From assembly GCA_003339415.1 (NCBI GenBank), contig PDHQ01000004.1, forward strand, positions 184,207-248,206: 64,000 nt of DNA, given 5' to 3'. This document shows, piece after piece, positions 1 to 10,557 of the stretch (its first letter is position 1; each line of letters begins with the position of its first letter). The translations under genes and the position numbers were made by a program. The notes beneath the pieces are model-generated. The model worked only from the letters and a program-made list of their open reading frames with translations, did no database searches and was not told where the DNA came from. This DNA comes from Ophiocordyceps camponoti-saundersi (nom. inval.) (taxonomy: Eukaryota; Ascomycota; Sordariomycetes; Hypocreales; Ophiocordycipitaceae).

Positions 1-55
1 TGCGGCGGGGCGGGGCGGCGGGCGGGGGGGGGGGGGGGGGGGCGGGGGGCGGGGG

Positions 56-94
<39 letters not shown>

Positions 95-2222
95 GCGAAA
101 GGGCCTCGATCGACTACCTTGGCTGGCAAGTTTGCAAAGTCGACAACTAGAGGAACAACTACGTCCGTAGAGGGATAGGAGGTGAATAGGGCCAAGAGAG
201 AGAGAAGGGCCAAGAGAGAAAGAGGAGAGAAAAAGAAAGGAAGCCATCGACTCTCTACGGATAGAAAGCAAGGGTACGGATAGTCTTGGTGCATCTCGTA
301 GCGAAAAACATAGGTGGTCCAGCCCCCCCCCCCCATCTGATAGCCCGTTCGTTTTCTTTTACCTTGTCAGCGGGAAAGGGATGAAAAAGAAAGGGTCATG
401 TCTCTTGTCGATCAGTTGTCGTTTCCAGGCAAGAGTTTTTTTTTTGTCTCGGATTAGCACGATGGAGGAGAAAAAGCAATATTCCGCGCCGTCGGGGGGC
501 CCTTATGACGGCATATCGCTTCTACGCGTAGGGAGGAGGGGAGGGGGAAAAAAAACAGGATGTGAGGAGGGGGGAAAGAGAAGGAAGGGGATGTGAAGTT
601 TAGTCTTTTCTTTTCTTTTCGACTCACGGACTTTTTTATGAGGAGAGGGGAGAGGAGAGGGGAGAGGAGAGGGGAGAGAGTGAGGAGTGGATGGATGGAT
701 GGGGTGGACTGACGAGGTGGATGGAGGTGGTGATGGATGGATTCAGCTGGCCAGCCACCTCCCCCATTTTCCACCACTATTGAGGACGTGCATAGGTGCC
801 ACGTTCAGGGGGGTCCATTCGTTATCAGCGAATAGAATCCTCTTCTTTACCACCATGTACGGGACGTACGGATGAGGATGATACATGACATGTGTGTAGG
901 TATGTATCCGTTCGTCGGCAGTAGTATTTTCCACACACACACACACACACACACACTTGTTTATACCGCTTTCCCATCTGCCGACCGGACTATTCTTTCC
1001 CCTGCTTTGCTACCAGGCCGGGGAATTTCGGGGAGTAAACGAAGCATCGCTCGCTCCTTAGTCGACTATATATCCGTAGAGACTTTCGTTCAGTAGGTAC
1101 GGACGAGAGAAACCGAAACACATGCATACAGTACCTACCTATGTAATCGTAAGTGTGAGGCAGGCTTGACATGCATCCAGAATGGGGGGGGATTCCCCTG
1201 CGTAGGTACCTACATAGCTTCGATGAGGCCGTTGACAGCTCCGGAGCAGGCCATCGAGAGACAATAATCCGATCGCTGGAACCCCCTTTTTTTTCCCTCT
1301 CTCTCTTCCGCGTAAGAAACCGGTTGCACAGACGCGGCAGAGGAAGAAGAACAGGGGAAAAAGAAAAGAAAGTATTGCTGGCTGAGATGCTCAGACATGG
1401 CCTCATAGGGGACCCGTATCAAAAGATGACGTCGGCAAGGGAGGGGGGTTTGTTTTCTGTACTACAACTGACTCCTCTCTCTTTCTCTCTCTCTCGTTCT
1501 CTTTCTCTACCCGCAATTCATCTGATTCAACCCCAAAGTCCTCTTCAATGACCTCAAGATAGTGACGGATGTCAACATCAATATCCTCCTTCCGTCCTTT
1601 ACCGTTACCCCCCCCCTTTGTAAAAAACGTGGTATCGATATCACCCTCCTTCATCCTCCCCTGATAAGAACAACACATACTCTCTCTCTATCCCTCTCTC
1701 TGTGTGTGTGTGTCTCTCTCTCTCTCTCCTCTCTCACACCAGTCGTAGTCGAAGTACGGATAGTCGTCGTTGATACGATTGACGCCTTCTCTCCTCTTCT
1801 ACTATCATCGGCTTGTGATTTGCCCTTGCTTTTTTTCTCTTTCTCCCCTTTCTCACTACGGCAACGGTCGAGAACGACTAATCCATTACCTTGTGGCCAA
1901 TGATAGCTGAAAGACCAGCACCAAAGAAAGAAAAGAAAAAAAACACCTCAGAAGACAAGTAGCTGTAGCTTTGGCTTCCATCATAAAGGCAGCCTAGTTC
2001 GTTCCAAAGGGTAAGCCTCTTTTGCCCCCCCCCCCCCATCATCACCCCCTTTTTTTGCCGTCTCCCCGCCTTCGAAACAAACAGCTATCCCACAACCTCC
2101 TTCGAAAGCAGCCAAAACCAGCTGATTCTAGCCCTTTTTTTTTTCTTCTCTTCCCCCGAACTTATAGCCATCTTCGTTTGGGTATAAGCAAAGAATCTAG
2201 GAGGAGGACATCAAACGCTACG
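1..2222. other. gene-free assembly edge and low-complexity DNA
   Basis: No supported gene. Bases 1-93 are almost pure G with a few C, which looks like a sequencing or assembly edge rather than biology. The rest holds purine-rich GGGAGAGGA tracts (about 640-680), GATG repeats (about 690-740), a CA microsatellite and CT-rich stretches (about 1470-1510 and 1680-1730). The open frames here are built from these simple repeats and have no recognisable domain. The last few hundred bases are CT-rich and probably include the promoter and leader of the RNase T2 gene. Confidence 0.6.
932..956. repeat. (CA)n microsatellite
   Basis: About 12 uninterrupted CA dinucleotides, read directly, in gene-free DNA. 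Confidence 0.9.
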
Positions 2223-3117
2223 ATGCATCCCCTCTCCTCGCTAGTCCTCCCCTCCATCGCGGTCGGGTCTTCGTGTCCGAGCGATATACCGCTTTCGTGT
2301 CACAACTCGTCTGCTGTTGATGATACCTGCTGCTTCATCCCCGCCGGCCAGCTTCTACAGACGCAGTTTTGGGATGTGAATCCTTCTACGGGGCCGGCTG
2401 GTATGTCTGCCTTTTTTTTCTCTCCCCTCTTCAACATGCCTCTCTTCTTTGCTATTTCCTTCAAGCCGTCGAAGCTGAATAGATTCAACAAAAAAAGACT
2501 CGTGGACTATTCACGGATTATGGCCTGACAACTGTGACGGCTCCTATCCCGCCGCCTGCGACTCCAGCCGAGGAGACTACGACATCCGTTCCGTCCTTCG
2601 AGACGGACGGCAATCCGATACGCTGGCTTACATGGAACGTTACTGGAAGGATTACAAGGGAGACGACGACGACCTGTGGCAGCACGAGTGGGCCAAGCAC
2701 GGAACCTGCGTCAGTACCCTCGACCCGTCCTGCTTCGGCGCCGAGTACCACCGAGCAGACGAGGCCATCGCCTACTTTTCCCGTACCGTCTCCTTGTTCC
2801 GCACCCTGCCGACGCACGAGTGGCTCGCGGAGGCGGACATTACGCCCTCGATGGACGATGATTACGAGCTGGATGATATCCAAGATGCACTCTCTGCTCG
2901 GCACGGCGCGCCTGTCACGCTTCGTTGTCGTGGGAATTCCCTTACGGAGGTGTGGTATCATTTCAACGTCAAGGGGTCGTTGCAGAGTGGTCGTTTCGTC
3001 GCTGCTGAGCCGGATGGATCGAAGGGATCGTGTCCTCGGTCGGTGAGGTATATTCCCAAGAGGAACTGGGCTGCTGGTGGTCATCGTTCGGACAAGTCTC
3101 AGTTGAAGTTGACTTGA
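2223..3117 (+). CDS. secreted ribonuclease T2
   Basis: Acid endoribonuclease of the RNase T2 family (cleaves RNA through a 2',3'-cyclic phosphate). Exons 2223-2400 and 2498-3117; the 97-bp intron 2401-2497 joins to restore the conserved block DSWTIHGLWPDNCDG. Product 265 residues, the normal family size. CAS I is WTIHGLWPD with His65; CAS II is WQHEWAKHGTC with His122, Glu123 and His127, so all catalytic residues are present. The first 16 or so residues are hydrophobic and end before SCPSDIPLSC, consistent with a short secretion signal. Multiple cysteines fit the disulfide-rich fold. The start at 2223 is the ATG directly before the signal-like stretch; the open frame extends upstream but only through low-complexity DNA. 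The next gene (a P450) is convergent, so no co-transcription is implied. Confidence 0.93.
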
Positions 3118-3243
3118 GCGGGGGAACAGTTGGGGATGGATGGGTTACAATTGTATGATGGGGGTTATCCGGGACATCTCCATAGATCACAGATGATATA
3201 CATACATACACACGTCCCTCATCAACGCATCAACCCCTTCGTC

Positions 3244-3482
3244 TCTGTATCGTCATCTGTATCACTGATCTCTCCATTGGTTCGTCATTTCACACAACTA
3301 CTACTAAACATAATTAGGCGTATCAACATGTCACTCTCATCATCGTCCTTTGTGTGTAACATCATCTCCTTGGATTGTTTCACACAACTCCTAATGAATA
3401 CACCTTGCCGTATCGACATGCTCCCCTCGTCATCGTCATCCGTATCACGACATCTCGAAGAACACTTCTCCCGACACGAGAA
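3244..3482. repeat. diverged tandem repeat, period about 90 bp
   Basis: Two and a half diverged copies of one unit lie just downstream of the RNase T2 gene. The shared blocks TTTCACACAACT at 3288 and 3378 (90 bp apart) are each followed by a CGTATC-ACATG block and then a CATCGTC block. The partial third copy ends near 3480. The stretch 3118-3574 contains no supported gene apart from this repeat. Confidence 0.7.
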
Positions 3483-3574
3483 AGAGAGGGAAAAGAAAAA
3501 TACCGTCAATTTCGTTTACCATCAGAATTATTCCGTTACAATCACCCGCAAAAGAATCAAAACCCAACAGTCGA

Positions 3575-5257
3575 TCAAGTACGCAACACGGGCTGAATCT
3601 CATCCCGTACAAGACTAGAATCACTCTTCCGCAGCGGCTTCTCCGCCTCTATAGCCCGCAGCAAATGCTCCTTTCCTGCCCTCGGCTTGATCCTATACGG
3701 GAATGGGATGGGCCGACAAATCAGACCAGGCGTACCTTGGACCGGCGGCTCAATCTCCCTCCCCTTCTCGTCCACTGCTTTGCTCAGTTCGAAACAGGAC
3801 AGGAGGTTAGAAATCATCAGGAAGAGGCTTTCGTCCGCAAAGTATTGGCCCGGACATTTCCGACGACCGAATCCAAAGACGGCCAAATGCGGATCCGGCT
3901 CGTCGCCCGTGATGAACCGCTCCGGGTCGAAGGCATCCGGGTTGCGGTGTGCCTCCGGGTCGTGTGTGAGCCACCAGACTGAAGGTATGATGAACGAACC
4001 CTTCGGTATCACGTAGTCTCGGTACATGATGTCCTCGGTAGCCCTGTGCACGTTCCCCAAGGGGGCCACAGGCATCCAACGGAGGGCTTCCTTGACGATG
4101 GCGTCTACATACGGAAGGTTAGGCCGATCGTCGAGACGGGGAATCCTATCGAGACCAATCACGCCATCAATCTCTTCCTGCGCCCTCCGCTGTACGTCCG
4201 GATAAAGAGTCATGGCCAAGGTGAAGCTCGCCATGCTAGACGCCGTCGTGTCGGCACCCCCGAGGAAGAGGATCCCTGCCGAGTACTTGATGGCTTTTTC
4301 CTCTCGGTCCGCCTCTTTCTTTGCCTTTCTCTTCTCGCTGCCTAGTTCCTCCACCAGCTTGGAGACGTAGCAAGGTCTGCCGTCGGGCCCCTTGGACTGC
4401 CTCCGCGCAAACGAATAGGGTATGTCCGCCACCGCACGGTTGACTTGTCTGCAGCGCCTGGCGAACTTCTTGAATCCCATCCCCGGCAACCGGCTCGGCA
4501 GGTACTGAATCCAAGGCACGATGTCGACCAGCCACTTCATTGCGACAAAGACGTTGAGGAAGTTGGTCATCATGACGTGGATCAGCTGGACCAGGCAGTC
4601 GTCTTGGTCTTGGTCGACGGTGTAGCCGTAAATCACCTTTAGGATGATGGCACCCGTCACGCTTTATTCCATCCTCATAGGGTCAGCAAAACATAAACTC
4701 AACTCAACCCAAAATAGGGGGGAGGAACCCTACCCCTTGAAGAGCTCAATCAACCTGCCCGGCTCCCGCCAAATTCTCAACATGAAGATCTTGACCTCTT
4801 CCTCCATAATATCATGAAATCTCGCCACCGCAGATTTCGTCCCCAGGTGCTGATGTATCATTCGACGTTGCAGCTTGCAGTCATCGTCAAACTGCATAGT
4901 AGCAATGAAGCCGTTGAAGCCGCAAAGCCGGTCACCGAACTCCAGGTACGGTCTTCCCGAGCTCTTCTTCGTCGTCCTCTCCAGAATTTCGTAGGCCGCC
5001 TGTCTGTCGTGGATGAAGACGATCGTCTGGCCCAGGGTGGTGATGGAGCTGACGGGGCCGAACTTCTTCATCCGCTCCATCCAGTACGAGAATTCGGGTT
5101 TCCCTTTCGGAGGACGGTCCCTGATGTTGCCCAGTATCGGAAGCCCCTTCGGCCCCGGCGGGAACTTCTTCCTTCTGTTTCTCTGAACGTGATCATGATA
5201 CACTACCAGGCATAGCAGGAAGACGAAAAGACCCGGCAGAACAACCTTGTTCGTCAT
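3575..5257 (-). CDS. cytochrome P450 monooxygenase
   Basis: Microsomal haem-thiolate monooxygenase; the closest general resemblance is to the fungal CYP64-like (O-methylsterigmatocystin oxidoreductase-type) enzymes, but the substrate is unknown. Exons on the minus strand are 5257-4734 and 4661-3575; the 72-bp intron 4733-4662 starts GTAGGG. Product 536 residues. An N-terminal hydrophobic anchor (about 6-20) is followed by a basic stretch and the proline hinge PPGPKGLPILGN. The I-helix GADTT lies at 310-314, ExxR (EALR) at 366-369, PERF at 421-424, and the haem loop FGFGRRKCPG at 437-446 with Cys444 as ligand. All key residues are intact, so the enzyme is probably functional. No biosynthetic partner lies next to it; it is convergent with the RNase T2 gene. 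Confidence 0.95.
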
Positions 5258-6341
5258 TGTCTTTTCCTTTTACCTTGCTGGTTTTTTCGAGACGACACTT
5301 GATGTATATGTTCCTTTGGTTTTGTTGAGAGCTGAGAGCTTTGCCGAGATTGACTCACGAGCCTCCTCCCTCTCAACTACAGTCGTTCGACAGGTCATTA
5401 TATAGGTAGGTAGAGTATAACTATAGTCTATTGCCGTTCGATATTCTTAAAAATACTAATCACGGCATCCCAATGATATCATCTTGTAACCTGTATGATT
5501 TCCCCCATCACAGCCTTAACCCTGCATGCAATCTGCTTCCCTCTCAACCACTTCGTCCCACTCCTCTTCCCGCAGACAAGCCATGTGTTTCTCCTCATAC
5601 AGGAGACAACTACGACGCTGACATCCAGGCTGTTTATTAATCCCGCTTCTCTCTTGACATCGTCGATTATGTTGATATCGTCGATGTTCTTCGCTGCGTC
5701 ACCTCCGCCTTCGTCGTCATCCCTCCCTCCATACCAACAGCCGCGATATGCCAAAGCCACCTTCAAGCCGTATCACAACTTTCATCCATACTACGGAGTG
5801 TACACAGGTTTTCACCCACGGCCGTTCGAGGCTTGCCACGCACTTCATCTACCTTCGACTCGACGCTCTTTCATCTATCTTGCTGATATTACAGTACGAG
5901 ACCCTTTAACTGAGACGACCGCTATTCGTAGCCGTGCCATGCCCTGTCCTTGTTCGAACGCCTGTGGAGTTGCTTCTCCATCCTTCTCCCCCATCCTTCC
6001 AAACACACATTCCCTCCCTCTCCCTCTTTCATACCTTGCCCATCTAGGGACCCTATACCGACAAAGAAAAACAAGAATGGCCTGCCACTGGCCGAGGGTA
6101 TCTCCAATCTCAAAACATATGAAACTCCCCAGCTGATGCGTCACCAGTAGTGTTGGTTTTCCGATGGATAAACCAAGGGAATGATGTTGGAAAGAGTGTG
6201 GTTCTGCCCTTCGGCCGTTCTAGAACAGTTGAACGGGAGGAGCCGGAAAAAGGAAAAAAAAAAAAGAGCAAACAGTCGTCAAGATCGATCGGGCATCGAG
6301 GCGTGTCGACGACGCCGCTGATATTCTGGCTTCACGGTTTC
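5258..6341. other. intergenic, promoter side of the P450
   Basis: About 1.1 kb with no supported gene. It should contain the P450 promoter near 5258 and the 3' end of the coiled-coil gene near 6341. A plus-strand open frame of 213 codons (5495-6136) is proline/serine/histidine-rich, matches no family I know and was not accepted. Confidence 0.55.
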
Positions 6342-8720
6342 TTACTCCTGCAAGCCTTCATGCAGCGCGTCTTGGTCCACCACCTCAGCCGTCACTTTCG
6401 CCGGCGCGCCCTTGCGTTTCTGAGCCGCCCAGTAATGTTGAAAACCCGGAATCGCGCCAGGCTGGTTGATCCCCGGAACACGCCCGGCGTCTTTATCTTT
6501 GTCCTTGTCCTTGTCCGGCGCCTTGGATAGATTCAAGGGAGATGAGGGGCGCGATCCGCCGCTCGCCCATGGCCGCCATCCAACTAGGCGCCCAAACGGA
6601 CCAGCGCCACCCACAGACGCCGGTGACGAGCCGGGGGAGGGGCGTTGAGGGCTCGATATCGATCGCGGCGAGTGGAATCCGGCGAAGTGATCTCGCAGCG
6701 CGACGTCGCTTCGTTTGCCCGACGCGTGAGACAGAGTCGGCCGCGCGGTGACGCCCGTGACCACGGCGTCGGCGCCACCCAGCCGTCGCAGTGTCATCTG
6801 ACTGGGTCGTGAGCGGAGTGTGTGGATCTCCAATCCGCCGGCGAGCGACATGATGGATTCGTGAGATGGCGCGCGCAGGAGCCTGACGCACGTCGTGGCG
6901 TCGGTCTTCGGATCCTCCGATCCATCGACGATCTGGTCCCCGATGCATGTGGCTCTCTCCGCCACCGACTCAGCATCCTTCCCATGCTTCTGCGGCAGGG
7001 TCGCGTCCTCCTCGTCCTCGTCCTCCTCGTGGATCGTGTGCTCGGGAAACGCGTGACGGGCCGACTGCTTGGCACAGGGTGTGACGGGTCCGGTTTCCAT
7101 GAGTGACACAGACATTGACTGAAAGCTCCGTGACGAGCCTCCAGAGGATCTTTTGCTCTGCATCGTTCCCCAAGTCGGCGACATGGGATCGAAGCTTGTC
7201 GCCGGTGACGCCACTCCATCCGCGTCGACAACGGCCGGGTCGAACAAGACGCTGGCCCGTTTGGAAGGGGGCGAGTTGGGCGCCGACGACGAAAAGTCGG
7301 ATACCATGCTGGACATGCCACCCCAGCTGTGACGCGGCCTCGGGGCGACCAGGGCCGTGTCGCCGACGGTGGCAGACAGCAGGGCTGGGGCGGCCGGGGA
7401 AGATACGGGGGCCCAGTGGGCACTCGGTTTGGGCGACAAGGTCGCTGGGGGCGTGCAGGCGGTAGGGAGAAAGCCTTGGCGCCGCTTCCTGGGCTTCCTC
7501 GCGTCTTGCTTCCGGGGGCTGCGGATGGCGTGATAATGGTGATGTATGTGCAGCTCCTGCGATAGGCTAGCGATGTCGTGCGCAGTCTCGAGCTCGTCCT
7601 TGAGCGTGAGTGTCGGACCACCATCGTCCTGGCATATGGGTTGATGGTGCATTATTTGATCACGCAGCAGCTGGATCTCGTCGTTTGAACTCATGAGCAT
7701 CTCTCTGAGCTCGGCCATTGCCAACTGCAGGTTGGCGTTGTCCTCGAGTAGGTCGCGGACGAAATGACCGACAATCTTGTTGTTACTCTTTTGCTCCTGT
7801 AGGGTCTTGGTGGCAGCGGCACCCTTGATGCGACCGGCTGCGGTATCCAGTTGCCGGTCAATCTCGCGCTGGCGCTCCATTCTGCCAACCACCTCGGCAT
7901 GGCGTTGACTCTCCTGACGAGCCTCTTCCTCCATGCGCTCCAGCTGGTCCTGCATGTCAGAAATCCCGCGCTGCGCCTCCTTGAAGCGCTGCGCGTGAGT
8001 CCGGGCATCGTCCTTGGTGGATCGAAGCTCGAGGTGAAGCTTGGCCTGTTCCTCCTCCAATACGGCGATGTGGCGCTCGGCGTCGGCGGCTCTTGCGGCG
8101 GCAGCCTCGAGACGGCGAACGGCTTGCTGGGAAGAAAGCAGGCTGGCCTCGAGAACCTTGATTTTGAGGTCGGAGTCGGAGATGGTGCTGTTGAGGGCTT
8201 CGAGTTGATCCAGTAAGTTGCGATTCTCCTCAATCTTGTCGGCGTTGACAGCCTCGAGACCTTGCTTGTCACGCTCCAGCTTCTCGATACGGTCCGTCAA
8301 CTCGAGACGGTCGCGCTCGGCATCTGCCATGTATGCCTCATGTCTGGCGAGCAGGGCCTGTGAAAACGAAAAGTCAATTGAATGGCGCGGAGACGGGGAG
8401 CGGGTTCGCAAAAAATGCACTGGCATGCAAGGGCCTGAGAGGCTGAGACGACAGTGGAGAAGAGATGCAGCCGCAATCGGAGGAATGGGAACGACGTCGA
8501 GTGACACATGGATGAAGCAAAAGCACATCCTGAACGAGGCTTCACGTACCTGACCGAGCTGAGCAGCTGTATGGACGTCCTTTTCGACGGTCTCGAGGAT
8601 GGAGCAATTCTTCTTGAGGAAGACGCAGTCGATGCGGCCACAGCAGCAGTAGAGGGTAGACGTGACAGATTCGGAACGACCCTGCCACAAGCTCGGTCTC
8701 GAAGGAGGACACTGGGCCAT
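6342..8720 (-). CDS. conserved fungal coiled-coil protein
   Basis: Uncharacterised protein that I recognise as conserved in Sordariomycetes, without a known role. Exons 8720-8550 and 8357-6342; the intron 8549-8358 (GTACGT...CAG) is 192 bp, a multiple of three, and lacks a stop. Spliced product 728 residues. The first exon carries a conserved patch CCCGRIDCVFLKKNC. The next 300 or so residues form a long heptad-rich coiled coil (R/E/L/Q-rich) ending in a block with DLLEDNANLQLAMAELREML. A histidine cluster HIHHHYH follows, then a Ser/Pro-rich disordered half with acidic DEDEEDA and KDKDKDKD stretches, ending in a conserved-looking PGFQHYWAAQKRKG segment. This suggests a cytoplasmic scaffold or tether, but no function should be assigned. 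The start is tentative: another ATG lies upstream at 8833 in a different frame. Confidence 0.8.
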   Translation of the reverse strand: MAQCPPSRPSLWQGRSESVTSTLYCCCGRIDCVFLKKNCSILETVEKDVHTAAQLGQVREASFRMCFCFIHVSLDVVPIPPIAAASLLHCRLSLSGPCMPVHFLRTRSPSPRHSIDFSFSQALLARHEAYMADAERDRLELTDRIEKLERDKQGLEAVNADKIEENRNLLDQLEALNSTISDSDLKIKVLEASLLSSQQAVRRLEAAAARAADAERHIAVLEEEQAKLHLELRSTKDDARTHAQRFKEAQRGISDMQDQLERMEEEARQESQRHAEVVGRMERQREIDRQLDTAAGRIKGAAATKTLQEQKSNNKIVGHFVRDLLEDNANLQLAMAELREMLMSSNDEIQLLRDQIMHHQPICQDDGGPTLTLKDELETAHDIASLSQELHIHHHYHAIRSPRKQDARKPRKRRQGFLPTACTPPATLSPKPSAHWAPVSSPAAPALLSATVGDTALVAPRPRHSWGGMSSMVSDFSSSAPNSPPSKRASVLFDPAVVDADGVASPATSFDPMSPTWGTMQSKRSSGGSSRSFQSMSVSLMETGPVTPCAKQSARHAFPEHTIHEEDEDEEDATLPQKHGKDAESVAERATCIGDQIVDGSEDPKTDATTCVRLLRAPSHESIMSLAGGLEIHTLRSRPSQMTLRRLGGADAVVTGVTARPTLSHASGKRSDVALRDHFAGFHSPRSISSPQRPSPGSSPASVGGAGPFGRLVGWRPWASGGSRPSSPLNLSKAPDKDKDKDKDAGRVPGINQPGAIPGFQHYWAAQKRKGAPAKVTAEVVDQDALHEGLQE

Positions 8721-10557
8721 TGTGACGGTCGCGAAGTCGCTCGAAGCCGGATATCGAGGTCGAAGATGGTGGTGGTGGTGGTGGTGGTGGTGGTGGAACG
8801 GAGGGGGGACGAGGACGCGACCGAGAACTTCATGGTCCAGGGGTCCGGGGGGACGACGCGCCGATACTAAGCAGGGAGAGGGGCGGGAGAGAGGTGGACA
8901 ATCCGTGGTGGAGATGAAATTAATGCGCTGCTTGCTTGATGATGAAGGTGAGGCTCAAGAGAGCGGGAACCACCATTTTCGCGAGTGCAGAGGCGAGAAA
9001 GGATGCTTTTCGTAGGAGTTTCCAGGTGCGAAAGTAGGCGGTTCTTTTTGTCAAGAGACCATCAAACGACGGACATTTACCTAGGTAGATAGATGGTTAG
9101 GATAGCAGAAGAGTAGTAGGTAGGTAGGCAAGGGATGGTGAGTCGAACAAGAGGAGAGGGTGGACTTTGGGGGGGGGAGGGAGCTGTTTTGAGGTTTTCG
9201 TCGATGACACTAACAATGTTTGTCGTGGAGTTCGGCTCTTGGGGAGGAGGGTGGGGGGCGGGAAGTACCTGGCAGCGGGAGCCAAAGTACCGATACCCGC
9301 CAACCTCGCTTGCGTGCCTGGACCTGACCGCGTCATTTGGTCTAGGCGCGCGCCACGACTACGGCAGTGGGACGAGGCAGTGGGATGAACAGTGACAATC
9401 CAGGTACCTACCGCGTGCTGGGTCGGTGTCGTTTATTGTTGCTTCTTTTCAGAGAAGAGAAGGAAGAATTCTAGTAGCACGTCAAAAAGGCACGGGGAAG
9501 AAACAAGAGATATACATACACAAACACGGCGTCGTTGAAGAGCACGTACATGACGGAAAGCAGGCGAATACCTCCCGTAGATAGACACCTACGTCCCGTC
9601 TTGTAATTACCTACCTATCCACTGTTCGTGTGTGCATACATACATTGCTGCCGAGAAAAAATAAGGCTCTGAAGAGACACGCGGAAAAGGAGGTAGTTGG
9701 TAGGTAGACGCCAAAACAAGGATGGATCAGAGACACGCAAACAGTGCGCGTCTCTTTCTTTCGAAAGAATTCTCTTTGGTACGAATCCATTCATACCCGA
9801 GGTCTGGTTCAAGCATTGCTCTCTCATGTTCCAGTGACACTGCGATGACACCTACCAGAGGTTTACTTACTACGCCTCCCTCCGCCTGCGACCTTGTCTG
9901 CGACACAGAGGCAAGCAAGCAGTCGCCTGATGCCCACGCAAGCTGACACGTCATGAGAGCAGAAGACTTTGTTGCACAATGGATCAGAGTCTGGGAGTTA
10001 ACCTTAAAATACCTTGAAGCCGACGCAAGCCCTGTCATACCTATCTTTGCATCATACTACCTACCCACCTACCTACTACCCATGAAAGGAAGTAGGCAGA
10101 ATGAGATGCTGATGATGGCCTGTTGCAAATTCGAGTTGTGCAATGCGGCTCGACGTAGTTGAGTCTAGGGTAGCCACACAGACAGCACATGCTCCACCCC
10201 CGCGGTTCTTCCGCTTCCCCAACAGGAAGCATCAGCCAGTCAGCGTCCTCGAGTTGTCATCGCCCCGGACCTCCGTTGCGGTTTAAACATCAAGTCTATG
10301 CCGTCATCATCGTTAGGATATGAGATAGGCAAGGGGGGAAAAGGAAAGAAAGCAATTCACCTCAACCGTCTTGTGCCTTGTAACTATCCGTATAGCCTCC
10401 CTGTGACCCTGACCCTGTCAAGTCCAGTTCGGCCGACGAAGCAGCCCGCGTCATATACCCTCCTCCTCCTCCGCAGCATCCGCCTCCGCCTCCGCCCTCT
10501 TATATTCTCCCCTGTATCCGTACCCCTCTTTGTACTACTCCTCTCCCGTACATTCAC
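8721..10557. other. intergenic with (TGG)n and TAGG repeats
   Basis: About 1.8 kb without a supported gene. It holds a (GGT)n run at about 8767-8796 just upstream of the coiled-coil gene, GTAGGTAGGTAGG repeats near 9115-9130, and CTACCTACCCACC repeats near 10055-10080. The last part is CCTCCTCC-rich DNA leading into the Rieske/AIF gene. No RNA gene was seen. Confidence 0.6.

Noticed and set aside
5495..6136. 213-codon plus-strand open frame upstream of the P450
   Set aside because: Composition is Pro/Ser/His-rich with no domain, and opposing frames overlap it; it looks like a chance frame.
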